The translations under genes were made by a program, and so were the position numbers. From positions 1 to 12,590 of the forward strand of contig CALMFQ010000546.1 in NCBI GenBank assembly GCA_937863215.1: DNA of 12,590 nt. Reading direction: 5' to 3'. Shown one piece after another: positions 1 to 6,498 of the stretch. The notes beneath the pieces are model-generated. The model had not been told where the DNA came from. It made no database searches and saw nothing but the letters and a program-made list of their open reading frames with translations. This stretch comes from an uncultured Pseudomonadota bacterium. GTDB taxonomy: Bacteria; Pseudomonadota; Gammaproteobacteria; Burkholderiales; SCOH01. The first letter of the stretch is position 1; the number at the start of each line of letters is the position of its first letter.

Positions 1-93
1 ATCTGTGGCACGAAACATGCCGGCCGGCAGAATGCGGAATGTGGTGGGGGCGGTCGATTTCGGAAGGGAGAGGCTGACAATCGGCGCGCTCAT
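1..93 (-). CDS. 5' end of an unidentified gene, cut by the window edge (possibly phage-type)
   Basis: An ATG at 93-91 on the minus strand opens a reading frame that runs off the left edge after 31 codons. The visible protein begins MSAPIVSLSLPKS and includes FRILPAGMFRA. Its start overlaps the stop of the upstream 73-codon frame by four bases (ATGA), the usual sign of translational coupling, which supports both frames being genes. The LPAG-F-R pattern near the N-terminus reminds me of phage head-maturation proteases of the Mu gp I type. With only 31 residues this is a weak memory-based resemblance and could be wrong. Confidence 0.45.
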   Translation of the reverse strand, partial: MSAPIVSLSLPKSTAPTTFRILPAGMFRATD

Positions 94-311
94 ACGCTGA
101 CTTTCACAGTGCCGCCCAGTTGGCAGATTTTGCTCGCCAATTGGCTATATTGCGCCTGAAGTGCCGCAATCTGCAGGTCAATTTCCTGGATCAATTGACG
201 AAGCATGGCACGGTCCATTTTTTCACCTGACGGCAGTGCGATTTCAAATGAATCAAATTCCTGCTGGATGACCTGTTTCAATTGTTCGCTAAAGTAGAAA
301 TAGAAGGACAC
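90..311 (-). CDS. Small hypothetical protein, 73 aa, coupled to the next gene
   Basis: The frame starts at a GTG (311-309) with a weak AAGGGA about 12 nt upstream and ends in a TGA that overlaps the ATG of the next frame. The same frame is open upstream back to a stop at about 371, without a better ATG, so the start is uncertain. The protein is acidic in its first half and then forms a Gln/Leu/Ile-rich stretch (about residues 33-62) that looks like an amphipathic helix or short coiled coil. No catalytic motif, signal peptide or membrane segment is visible, and I do not recognise the family. It lies 71 nt after the kinase gene on the same strand, so read-through from it is possible. Confidence 0.45.
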   Translation of the reverse strand: MSFYFYFSEQLKQVIQQEFDSFEIALPSGEKMDRAMLRQLIQEIDLQIAALQAQYSQLASKICQLGGTVKVSV

Positions 312-382
312 ATCGCTGATGAATCCCTTATTTGGTGTTACCAGCTGAGTAATCCAAGTCTGTCTCGACTAAATCTGTCGGC

Positions 383-2461
383 TTAGGAGTCTGTTTGTGG
401 TCCCGGTTTTCCGTGCGGAAAGACAAACGCAATACTGGCTCCGGTTTGCGGTGTTTCGATTTGCAACTGGCCACCGAATTCTTCCAGGATCGATTGCGAC
501 ATTTTCAAGCCGAGGCCCATTCCGCCATCCTTGGTGGAAAAAAGCGGTTCGAACAGGTGTTGGCGCATTGTGGCGTCGATTCCGGGGCCGCTGTCGCGGA
601 TGCGGCATCCGCAGGTGGTGTGATCGCTGAAAGTTTCTACATCGATATGTCGTATGGTACTGCCTGCGTGGCTGATTGATTCCAGTGCGTTTCGCAGCAG
701 ATTCAGGACCACCTGGCGCAGTAATACCGGGTCGGCTTCAATTCGAGGCGATTGCGGATTCAGGGTCATGTTTACTACCACCGATCCGGAGCTGCACATT
801 GGCCTTATCCAGCGCACGGCTTCTTGGACGCAGTCGTTGAGGTCGATCTGCTCGCGTTGGCTTGCGTCGCGAGCGATAAAGGCGCGCAAGCGGGCCATCA
901 GCTCCAGTGCTTCGTCGATGGTGGCCAGAATCCGGTTCAGGCCGTAGCTGACTTGCGGTGCCTGGAGCCGCTGCTTGTCCATCAGGGTCAAGGTGCCTTG
1001 GGCAAAGGTGCGGATTGCTGCCAGTGGCTGTTTCATTTCGTGCACCAGGCTCGGCCCCAGTTCGGAGGTGACCTGCAGTCGCGAAATCCGTTCCAGGTAC
1101 TGGCGCAGCAGGCGGTTGGCCGACGCCAGTTCATTGGTGCGCTCGGCTACGCGCCGCTCCAGTTCTTCGTTGGTTTCTTGCTGCAGGCGCAATACATTGG
1201 CCTGGGAGCGTACCACCTGCCGCTGGGCGCGTTCGCGTTCACGTCGCTCGTTGTTGAATCGATCGGCCAGTGCCAGCGAAAACAGGATCATTTCCACCAT
1301 CGAGCCGATCGGAGTCATGTATTCGGTAAGCCAGTTGCGCGGAATCAGGCCGAATTTGTTGAAGTTGAGCATCGCGCCGCCGGTCAGTACCAGACAGAAT
1401 GCCAGCGCGAAAAAGCGCGCCGGCTTGAATCCGGCGCGCAGGCGCAGCACGCTGACAATGCCGATCAGTACGGTCAGTGTCAGCAGGACCAGCATGGTCG
1501 GGCGAACCAGCAACTCGTATGGCAGCACCAGTGCTGCCAGCCCGAGCAGTAGCGTGCACCATACCAGCCAGCGCACTGCCCGCGACAGCGTCGGCAGGCG
1601 GTCGCCAATGCCCAGGAATTCCAGCATGAACAGGCTGGCGCTGCCTCCCAGGCAGCACATGGTGACGATCAGCACCTGATCGTTCCACCAGGTGGAATGC
1701 GGCCACAGGTACTGGAAAGTCAGGCCGTTGAGTGTGGCGAGAAAGGTCGTGAGGCTGGCGATCCAGAACAGATAGTACAGGTAGCTGCGATCGCGCCCGC
1801 CGCCGAGGAACAGTACCAGGTTATACGCCAGCATGGCCATTGCAACGCCGCCATAGAGGCCGAACAGCAGGCTTTCCTGCTGATCTTTCTGCGCCATCGA
1901 CGACGATGTGCGCAGTGTCATCGGTACCTGCATCGAACTGGTGGTACGCACCCGAATCCAGATTTCACAGCGGCCTTCGGCTGGCAGGCTGAACGGCACC
2001 ACGAAATTGCGGTGACTGAAAACCCGCTGCTCGAACGGGAGCTTGTCACCCAGTAGCCACTGCTGCTGCAAATGCCCGGCGCTGATCTGATATACCGAGA
2101 CGCGGTCAAGAATCGGGTAATCGATTTCCAGCAAGCGCTCCAGCGGTTGTGGCGAATGGTTATACAGGCGGAAGCGGAACCAGTAGGCAGAGCTGGTGAA
2201 GCCGAAATTCGGAATGCCGCGCAAATGCAGCTGCCAGTGCGATGCAGGTAATGCCTGCACCTGCGACAGCGTCATGCCGGCATCCGGGTCTGGCAGATAT
2301 TCAATCAGCGTATCGAGCGGCAGCCTGTCGCCGGCTGCGGCAACATCGATCTCCCCTGCCCTCAGTGTCCCGCACAGGCACAGGCTCAACGCCAGCCAGG
2401 CAAGCCAGAGGCGCGACGGAATGCGGAGCGGGAAAGGCGATGCCGGCAGTGGAAAATGCAT
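383..2461 (-). CDS. 7TMR-DISM sensor histidine kinase
   Basis: Inner-membrane sensor kinase of 692 aa. Residues 1-36 form a hydrophobic signal segment. About 40-185 is a periplasmic 7TMR-DISM extracellular-type (DISMED2) domain, a beta-sandwich fold related to carbohydrate-binding modules. About 195-400 holds seven hydrophobic segments (7TMR-DISM_7TM), followed by a charged coiled coil (about 402-460) leading into the kinase core. The H-box reads LVHEMKQPLAAI with the likely phospho-acceptor H474. The N-box has N587 and N591, the G1 box DSGPG is at 623-627, LFEPLFST is at 636-643, and the G2 box GGMGLGL is at 646-652, so the ATPase domain looks complete. The ATG is fixed by an in-frame TAA two codons upstream, and no Shine-Dalgarno sequence is visible. 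It is divergent from a response regulator gene 58 bp away, its likely partner. The ligand is unknown; a sugar-type signal would fit the domain family and the neighbouring lectin enzymes, but that is inference. Confidence 0.93.
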   Translation of the reverse strand: MHFPLPASPFPLRIPSRLWLAWLALSLCLCGTLRAGEIDVAAAGDRLPLDTLIEYLPDPDAGMTLSQVQALPASHWQLHLRGIPNFGFTSSAYWFRFRLYNHSPQPLERLLEIDYPILDRVSVYQISAGHLQQQWLLGDKLPFEQRVFSHRNFVVPFSLPAEGRCEIWIRVRTTSSMQVPMTLRTSSSMAQKDQQESLLFGLYGGVAMAMLAYNLVLFLGGGRDRSYLYYLFWIASLTTFLATLNGLTFQYLWPHSTWWNDQVLIVTMCCLGGSASLFMLEFLGIGDRLPTLSRAVRWLVWCTLLLGLAALVLPYELLVRPTMLVLLTLTVLIGIVSVLRLRAGFKPARFFALAFCLVLTGGAMLNFNKFGLIPRNWLTEYMTPIGSMVEMILFSLALADRFNNERRERERAQRQVVRSQANVLRLQQETNEELERRVAERTNELASANRLLRQYLERISRLQVTSELGPSLVHEMKQPLAAIRTFAQGTLTLMDKQRLQAPQVSYGLNRILATIDEALELMARLRAFIARDASQREQIDLNDCVQEAVRWIRPMCSSGSVVVNMTLNPQSPRIEADPVLLRQVVLNLLRNALESISHAGSTIRHIDVETFSDHTTCGCRIRDSGPGIDATMRQHLFEPLFSTKDGGMGLGLKMSQSILEEFGGQLQIETPQTGASIAFVFPHGKPGPQTDS

Positions 2462-2467
2462 GGCTTA

Positions 2468-2475
2468 ACTATAAT
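2468..2475. promoter_or_regulatory. Overlapping -10-like boxes of the divergent kinase/regulator promoters
   Basis: On the + strand TATAAT lies at 2470-2475, a perfect -10 hexamer 45 nt before the regulator ATG. On the minus strand TATAGT (five of six consensus bases) occupies 2473-2468, so the two boxes share their TATA core. Neither has a good -35 hexamer at 17 bp, which suggests an activator. The minus-strand box would place transcription start at about the A of the kinase ATG (2461), giving a leaderless mRNA and explaining the missing ribosome site. This is predicted from sequence only. Confidence 0.35.
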
Positions 2476-2519
2476 GCGCATACGGAAACATATCCTTGTT
2501 CCATTGCCTTGGTCGGATC

Positions 2520-3119
2520 ATGCCCAACCGCACCACTCACCGCATTTATGTTGTCGAGGACAACCAGCTGCTGAGCGAGGCTTATGCCTTCATGCTGCAG
2601 GCGCACGATTTCGTTACGGAATGCTTTATCACCGGCGGCAGCTTTCTTGCCAGTCGGTGGCAGCCGGAAAATGCCGCGCTGCTGCTGGATCTGTGTCTGC
2701 CGGATATGGGCGGGCTGGAGATTCTCGCCGCAGTGCGCATGCAGGCGCCAACGATGCCGGTGATTGTGGTCAGCAGTTTTGGCGATGTCAGCACCGCAGT
2801 GCAGGCAATGAAGCAGGGTGCGGTCGATTTCATCGAAAAGCCGGTCGATGAAGCCGAGTTGATCGGCACGCTGCGCCTGGCGCTGCAACAGGCTTGCGAT
2901 GCCGGCCAGGCAAGCGATGAGGCGGCACTGCTGGCAACGCTGACGCCGCGTGAGCGGCAGATTCTCGATCAATTGGCGAACGGCCTCAGCTCGAAAGAGA
3001 TTGCGCGTCAGCTCGGCATCAGCCCGGCAACCGTCGATGTCCACCGCAATCGCATTCTCGGCAAGCTGAATCTGCGCACTACGCCGCAGGCCGTATCGCT
3101 GCTGTCGCGCAGCCGCTGA
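2520..3119 (+). CDS. FixJ/NarL-type response regulator with LuxR helix-turn-helix
   Basis: Cytoplasmic transcriptional regulator of 199 aa. The receiver domain (about 7-122) has the acidic pair E13-D14, phospho-acceptor D57 in LLLDLCLPDMGG, S85/S86 at the switch position and K107 in FIEKP, so it should be phosphorylated normally. A short linker leads to a LuxR/GerE helix-turn-helix (about 140-195) beginning LTPRERQIL and containing SSKEIARQLGIS and TVDVHRNRI. This architecture is that of the FixJ/TodT group of DNA-binding regulators. I chose the ATG at 2520, since it leaves the usual few residues before the first beta strand; the frame can also be opened at a TTG at 2496, which adds eight residues. 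Only a weak GGTCGGA ribosome site precedes the ATG. It is divergent from, and likely the partner of, the histidine kinase. Its targets are unknown; the secreted enzymes downstream are candidates. Confidence 0.92.
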   Translation: MPNRTTHRIYVVEDNQLLSEAYAFMLQAHDFVTECFITGGSFLASRWQPENAALLLDLCLPDMGGLEILAAVRMQAPTMPVIVVSSFGDVSTAVQAMKQGAVDFIEKPVDEAELIGTLRLALQQACDAGQASDEAALLATLTPRERQILDQLANGLSSKEIARQLGISPATVDVHRNRILGKLNLRTTPQAVSLLSRSR

Positions 3120-3154
3120 CGGCTGCCATGCGGGTATTGCGTTCCGGCGCAGCC

Positions 3155-3177
3155 TGGATACGTAATTCCATGTATAT
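3155..3177 (-). promoter_or_regulatory. 23-bp shared motif, copy 1 (inverted)
   Basis: Read on the minus strand it begins ATATACATG and continues to TTACGTAT. Aligned by eye with the chitinase upstream copy it shares ATATACATG and TTACGTAT with the same spacing (three bases between them), with about 19 of 23 positions equal. It lies 36 nt after the regulator stop. The core is an imperfect inverted repeat (ATAC-N10-GTAT), as expected of a dimer binding site. Confidence 0.45.
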
Positions 3178-3199
3178 ACCTGTTTATGCCATAAGGATA

Positions 3200-3213
3200 G
3201 TATCGGCAACATG
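3200..3213 (+). repeat. 14-mer GTATCRGCAACATG, copy 1
   Basis: GTATCGGCAACATG here matches GTATCAGCAACATG at 6322-6335 at 13 of 14 positions. Both copies sit 22-24 nt from a copy of the 23-bp motif, in AT-richer intergenic DNA. The role is unknown. Confidence 0.35.
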
Positions 3214-3265
3214 AACAGGCGTGCACCCGATGTACGTCGCCAGCAACCGTGCCACGGGAACCGAC

Positions 3266-3496
3266 ATGGAAAAGTATCAATCGCAGGGCATGCCGCGCAA
3301 GGCGTCGCCACTATTGGCTGGGTCTGCCGCGCACGCATTTATTTACTGCATCGACACCATTCAGGTTGCGCATCTGCCGGTGCTCTGCGGCATCCGGGTC
3401 GTCATTTTCCATGGCACGCCGTGCGTGCCGGTCGGTGGCCGGCACGATCTGCTGGCCGAACGCGCCGGCCTGTACCTTCCTTTGCGGCCACACTGA
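3266..3496 (+). CDS. Doubtful small ORF, 76 aa
   Basis: An open frame begins MEKYQSQGMPRK with a GGGA about 7 nt upstream of the ATG and ends at a TGA at 3494-3496; the same frame can be opened from a GTG at 3221. The second half has GC-rich third positions like the real genes nearby, the first half less so. Residues include CIDTIQVAHLPVLCGIRVVI and end LYLPLRPH. I recognise no family, and no signal or membrane segment is clear. It may be a small gene, a decayed gene remnant or chance. Confidence 0.25.
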   Translation: MEKYQSQGMPRKASPLLAGSAAHAFIYCIDTIQVAHLPVLCGIRVVIFHGTPCVPVGGRHDLLAERAGLYLPLRPH

Positions 3497-3582
3497 ATCT
3501 CTCCCTCTCCTCTTCTCGCCTTTCGGCGCCCGTTCCGGTGTGCGTGGCCGGGCCTTGCATGACAGATGCGGGCGGATCGCGT

Positions 3583-3605
3583 ACATAACTTTACCTATTC
3601 ATCAT
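3583..3605 (+). promoter_or_regulatory. 23-bp shared motif, copy 2 (protease upstream)
   Basis: The motif runs from ACATAAC through TTTACCTATTCATCAT and lies 145 nt upstream of the protease ATG. It matches the copy before the chitinase gene at 20 of 23 positions in the same orientation, including TATTCATCAT without mismatch. Such conservation between non-coding regions of two functionally linked genes suggests a regulator or promoter site. Confidence 0.55.
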
Positions 3606-3708
3606 ATCGGTCGCTTCGCCGCAGAATGTATTGCGGCACAAGGCCACAGGCGATCCGTGCGGCATGCAGTCGCGGCGCAAAGGCGCAGGTACGCCGTGGC
3701 CGCAGACC

Positions 3709-3714
3709 TATAAA
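3709..3714 (+). promoter_or_regulatory. Possible -10 box of the protease gene
   Basis: TATAAA stands 35 nt before the protease ATG and would give a leader of about 29 nt. The expected -35 position shows no TTGACA-like hexamer, so an activator would be needed. Weak prediction. Confidence 0.25.
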
Positions 3715-3749
3715 CCGGAATCGGTTCAACCAGAGACGGAGAAATCATC

Positions 3750-6164
3750 ATGTACTTCCCGAAAAAAGCGCTGGCGGTGTTGGTAGCCGGCACGTTGGCC
3801 GGATTTGCCGGTAGTGTGGCCGCGCATGGCATCAAGCCGCATAACAGCCCCGCTGCCGCGCCGGTTCAGCCTGCGGCTATCCAGCTGGCGCCGCTGGTCA
3901 TCGGCCAGACCAGCGCGATTCAGCTCGATGTGGTGCAGCTGCAACGGCTGCAGCCGAATCAATCGCTGCAGCTGAAGCTGGGCGAGCTCGGCAGTCTGCC
4001 GCTGGTTTTTGAGCATGCGACGGCTGAAGTGAACGGCATCAGCTACTGGGAAGCGCATCTGGATGGCGACCTGCAGCAGCGCGTGTCGCTGAAAATCGAT
4101 CACGGCGCGGTATCCGGCAGCATCATGCTGAAGCAGCACAAGCTGGTGCTCGGCCATGCCAATGGCGAAAGTTTCGTTACCCGTTTCGGCAACGACTATC
4201 AGCCGGAGCAACAGCAGGCAACCGTGGCCCAGGTATTCCAGCCGCTGGCGAGCGATGCCAGGGCGCAGCGCAGTTATCCGGGCGAAGCACCGGCCAAGGC
4301 CAGCTGGCCGGTATCGTTCAATGTCGAGCAACTGAAAAACGTGCCGCTCAACAGCGAAGTAGCGCTGAATCTGCCGGATGGCCGCAAGCTGTCGGTGGTG
4401 CATGACCGCGCCGCAACCAGTGACAACGGCAACTACACTTTCGTCGGTTATATCCGCGATCAGGGTACCGACAGCCGCGTGGTGCTGACCGCCGGCCCGG
4501 ATGGCAACGCCTACGGCACCATCAATCTGCCCAGTGGCGAAATCCGCCTTGAATCCAGCGGCGGCAACCAGTGGCTGGTGGACGTACAGAAATCCGGCAT
4601 CAGCTATCCGGAACACATGCGCCCACGCATCCCGCCGGCGAGCGCGATGAAAGCCGCCAGTGCCACTGGCAGCTCGACCTTCACCCCGACCGTTGCGGCA
4701 GCGGCTGGCGATACCTCCATCGACCTGATGCTGGTGTACAGTCCGGGCATGGTCAACCGGCTCGGCGGTACCGGCGCGGTCAAGGCGCGTCTCGACAATC
4801 TGGTGGCGGTCACCAATCAGGCCATGATCGACAGCCAGGTGCAGATCAACCTGCGGCTGGTGAATACCATGCAGGTCAACCAGGACGACAACGTCAGCCA
4901 GGGCTCGCTGTTGAGCGCGCTGCAGGCCGGTTCCGGCGCATTCTCCGGTGTTCGCGCGGCACGCGACCAATATGGCGCGGATCTGGTGCAGTTCGTGCAC
5001 AAGCCGACTGTCGGTGTCGGTTCGTGCGGCATCGGTTACATCAGCATCGGCCGCAACAACAGCTACAGTGCCGATTACGGCTATTCGGTGATCGACGACA
5101 GCTGCCCGACGCTGGTAATGGGCCACGAGCTGGGCCACAACCTCGGCAACATGCACGACCACGCCGCCGACAACAATGCGGTCGGCGGTGCGTACAACTA
5201 CAGCTACGGCTACATCGTGCCCGGCAACTACGGCGACATCATGTCGTATGCCGGCACGCATTACCTGAAGTACTCCAACCCGCGCATCGGCGGCTGCTCC
5301 GGTCAGGCCTGCGGTGCCAGCGACTGGGCCGACACCAGCCGCTCGATGAACGATGTGCGCAACATCATTGCCGGTTATCGCCCGACCAAGGTCAGCGGCG
5401 GCGGCGGTGGCGGGCCGGTGCTGAATCCGGGCCAGGGCATCACTTCGCCCAACGGTCGTTACAACTTCATTTACCAGACCGACGGCAATCTGGTGCTGTA
5501 CGGCAGCAACGGCGCACTGTGGGCATCCGGCACCTATGGTCGCGGTGTCGGCAAGGCAGTCATGCAGGGCGACGGCAATCTGGTGGTGTACAACGGCTCG
5601 AACCAGCCGCTATGGGCATCCGGCACCTTTGGCAATCCGGGTGCAACGCTGGCGGTACAGGATGACGGCAACGTGGTGATCTACCGCGCCGACCACGCTG
5701 CGATCTGGGCCACCAACACGGTCCAGAGAGCCGGCTTCGGCAACGGCCGTTACCAGATCCAGAACGTCAACAGCGGTAAGTGCGTCGATGTCGCCTGGGC
5801 CGCGACCGCCGACGGCGCCAACATCCAGCAGGCCAACTGCAGCGGTAACGCGGCACAGCTGTTCAATGTGGCGGACATGGGCGGCGGCTGGTTCCGCTTC
5901 ACCAACGTCAACAGCGGCCGGGCGATGGACGTGGCCAACGGCTCGACCGCCGACGGCGCCGACATCCGCCAGTGGGGCGACAACGGTTCCGGCGCGCAGC
6001 GCTTTGCCGTGCGCGACGCCGGCAACGGCGAATACACCATCGTCAACATGAATAGCGGCAAATGCGCCGATGTGGCCGGCTGGTCGACTGCCGATGGCGG
6101 CGACATCATCCAGTGGAGCTGCCACGGCGGCGCCAACCAGCGTTACCGCTTCCTGGCCCGCTGA
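3750..6164 (+). CDS. Secreted reprolysin-like zinc metalloprotease with mannose-lectin and ricin-lectin modules
   Basis: Secreted endopeptidase of 804 aa; GGAGA stands 7 nt before the ATG. Residues 1-25 are a Sec signal peptide (MYFPKKALAVLVAG to SVAA). About 26-318 looks like a long propeptide. The catalytic domain (about 319-545) opens with DTSIDLMLVYSPGM and has the metzincin zinc site HELGHNLGNMHD (H459, E460, H463, H469) and the Met-turn DIMSY (M498); this fits the M12B/M72 reprolysin-like group (clan MA(M)). After a Gly-rich linker (about 548-558), about 560-660 is a bulb-type (D-mannose-binding) lectin with three QxDxNxVxY motifs at 576, 606 and 637. Residues 665-804 form a ricin-type beta-trefoil with three SG(K/R)-x-x-DVA units. 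It is followed by a strong terminator and so is probably monocistronic. A likely role is cleaving fungal wall (manno)proteins; the substrate is inferred, not shown. Confidence 0.9.
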   Translation: MYFPKKALAVLVAGTLAGFAGSVAAHGIKPHNSPAAAPVQPAAIQLAPLVIGQTSAIQLDVVQLQRLQPNQSLQLKLGELGSLPLVFEHATAEVNGISYWEAHLDGDLQQRVSLKIDHGAVSGSIMLKQHKLVLGHANGESFVTRFGNDYQPEQQQATVAQVFQPLASDARAQRSYPGEAPAKASWPVSFNVEQLKNVPLNSEVALNLPDGRKLSVVHDRAATSDNGNYTFVGYIRDQGTDSRVVLTAGPDGNAYGTINLPSGEIRLESSGGNQWLVDVQKSGISYPEHMRPRIPPASAMKAASATGSSTFTPTVAAAAGDTSIDLMLVYSPGMVNRLGGTGAVKARLDNLVAVTNQAMIDSQVQINLRLVNTMQVNQDDNVSQGSLLSALQAGSGAFSGVRAARDQYGADLVQFVHKPTVGVGSCGIGYISIGRNNSYSADYGYSVIDDSCPTLVMGHELGHNLGNMHDHAADNNAVGGAYNYSYGYIVPGNYGDIMSYAGTHYLKYSNPRIGGCSGQACGASDWADTSRSMNDVRNIIAGYRPTKVSGGGGGGPVLNPGQGITSPNGRYNFIYQTDGNLVLYGSNGALWASGTYGRGVGKAVMQGDGNLVVYNGSNQPLWASGTFGNPGATLAVQDDGNVVIYRADHAAIWATNTVQRAGFGNGRYQIQNVNSGKCVDVAWAATADGANIQQANCSGNAAQLFNVADMGGGWFRFTNVNSGRAMDVANGSTADGADIRQWGDNGSGAQRFAVRDAGNGEYTIVNMNSGKCADVAGWSTADGGDIIQWSCHGGANQRYRFLAR

Positions 6165-6174
6165 CAGGGCAGCC

Positions 6175-6209
6175 AGGCTGCAGACCAATAGCGACGCGGT
6201 CTGCAGCCT
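6175..6209. repeat. Perfect 12-bp inverted repeat after the protease gene
   Basis: AGGCTGCAGACC at 6175-6186 is followed after 11 nt by its exact reverse complement at 6198-6209. In RNA it would form a strong hairpin 10 nt after the protease stop. There is no T-run, so it may protect the mRNA 3' end or be part of a repeat family containing CTGCAG, of which a related palindrome lies at 8196-8219. Confidence 0.8.
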
Positions 6210-6228
6210 TGCCTGCAAGCCAGTACCG

Positions 6229-6259
6229 ATGCGCACTGCAGCCGTGGTGCGCATTTTTT
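6229..6259 (+). terminator. Rho-independent terminator of the protease gene
   Basis: ATGCGCAC (6229-6236) pairs perfectly with GTGCGCAT (6247-6254) around a 10-nt loop, and the stem runs straight into a T-run (6254-6259). This is a textbook intrinsic terminator 65 nt after the protease stop, separating it from the chitinase gene. Confidence 0.9.
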
Positions 6260-6321
6260 GTTGTGGCTCCGGGCGGCATCGGGCACCTGCCACTTTACCT
6301 TTACGTAAACAAAATCATTTC

Positions 6322-6335
6322 GTATCAGCAACATG
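6322..6335 (+). repeat. 14-mer GTATCRGCAACATG, copy 2
   Basis: GTATCAGCAACATG here matches the copy at 3200-3213 with one mismatch. It is followed 24 nt later by the 23-bp motif. It is preceded by TTTACGTAAACAAAATCATTTC (6300-6321 region), which on the minus strand resembles the same motif with a three-base insertion. Confidence 0.35.
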
Positions 6336-6359
6336 CATGATATTGCGCATGCGCCATAT

Positions 6360-6382
6360 ACATGATTTTACGTATTCATCAT
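6360..6382 (+). promoter_or_regulatory. 23-bp shared motif, copy 3 (chitinase upstream)
   Basis: The motif runs from ACATGAT through TTTACGTATTCATCAT and lies 116 nt before the chitinase ATG. It matches the protease upstream copy at 20 of 23 positions, and extended three bases to the left it matches the inverted copy at 3155-3177. The core ATACATG-N4-TACGTAT is an imperfect dyad. It is probably a regulator site or an unusual promoter element. Confidence 0.55.
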
Positions 6383-6498
6383 TCTTCATAAGACAGTCAG
6401 AATCCTCTCAGCATTGCCGCGCCACGTTCGTGACGCTTGCGGCACCGAAAAATCCGTTGGTCAGCAAGCTGCCACGGTTGTTTTGCAGGAGAAACGAC

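Larger units (their letters stand above)
3120..3749. other. 630-bp intergenic region between regulator and protease genes
   Basis: This stretch holds a weak dyad right after the regulator stop (GGCTGC 3121-3126 with GCAGCC 3149-3154, no T-run, so not a convincing terminator), a 23-bp motif on the minus strand (3155-3177), a 14-mer repeated before the chitinase gene (3200-3213), a doubtful small ORF (3266-3496), a second copy of the 23-bp motif on the + strand (3583-3605), a possible -10 box TATAAA at 3709-3714 and the protease ribosome site. Base composition is less GC-rich around 3155-3215 and 3580-3610 than in the genes. No tRNA or mobile element is seen. Confidence 0.6.
6165..6498. other. 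334-bp intergenic region between protease and chitinase genes
   Basis: The first 100 bp carry a perfect 12-bp inverted repeat and an intrinsic terminator. From about 6291 the DNA becomes AT-rich and holds the palindromes TTTACGTAAA (6300-6309) and GCGCATGCGC (6345-6354), the repeated 14-mer (6322-6335) and the 23-bp motif (6360-6382). The last part holds the ribosome site. No clear sigma-70 promoter could be picked. Confidence 0.6.

Noticed and set aside
2476..2495. Possible further copy of the 23-bp motif in the kinase/regulator intergene (CATACGG...CATATCC)
   Set aside because: Only scattered bases agree and the spacing differs, so it is not distinguishable from chance by eye.
2496..2519. 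TTG start for the response regulator
   Set aside because: It adds eight residues not expected before the first receiver strand and lies close to the predicted transcript start; the ATG at 2520 is preferred, though not proven.
6070..6498. N-terminal extension of the chitinase frame
   Set aside because: The extension would overlap the protease gene and run through its terminator; the ATG at 6499 has AGGAGA and a signal peptide directly after it.
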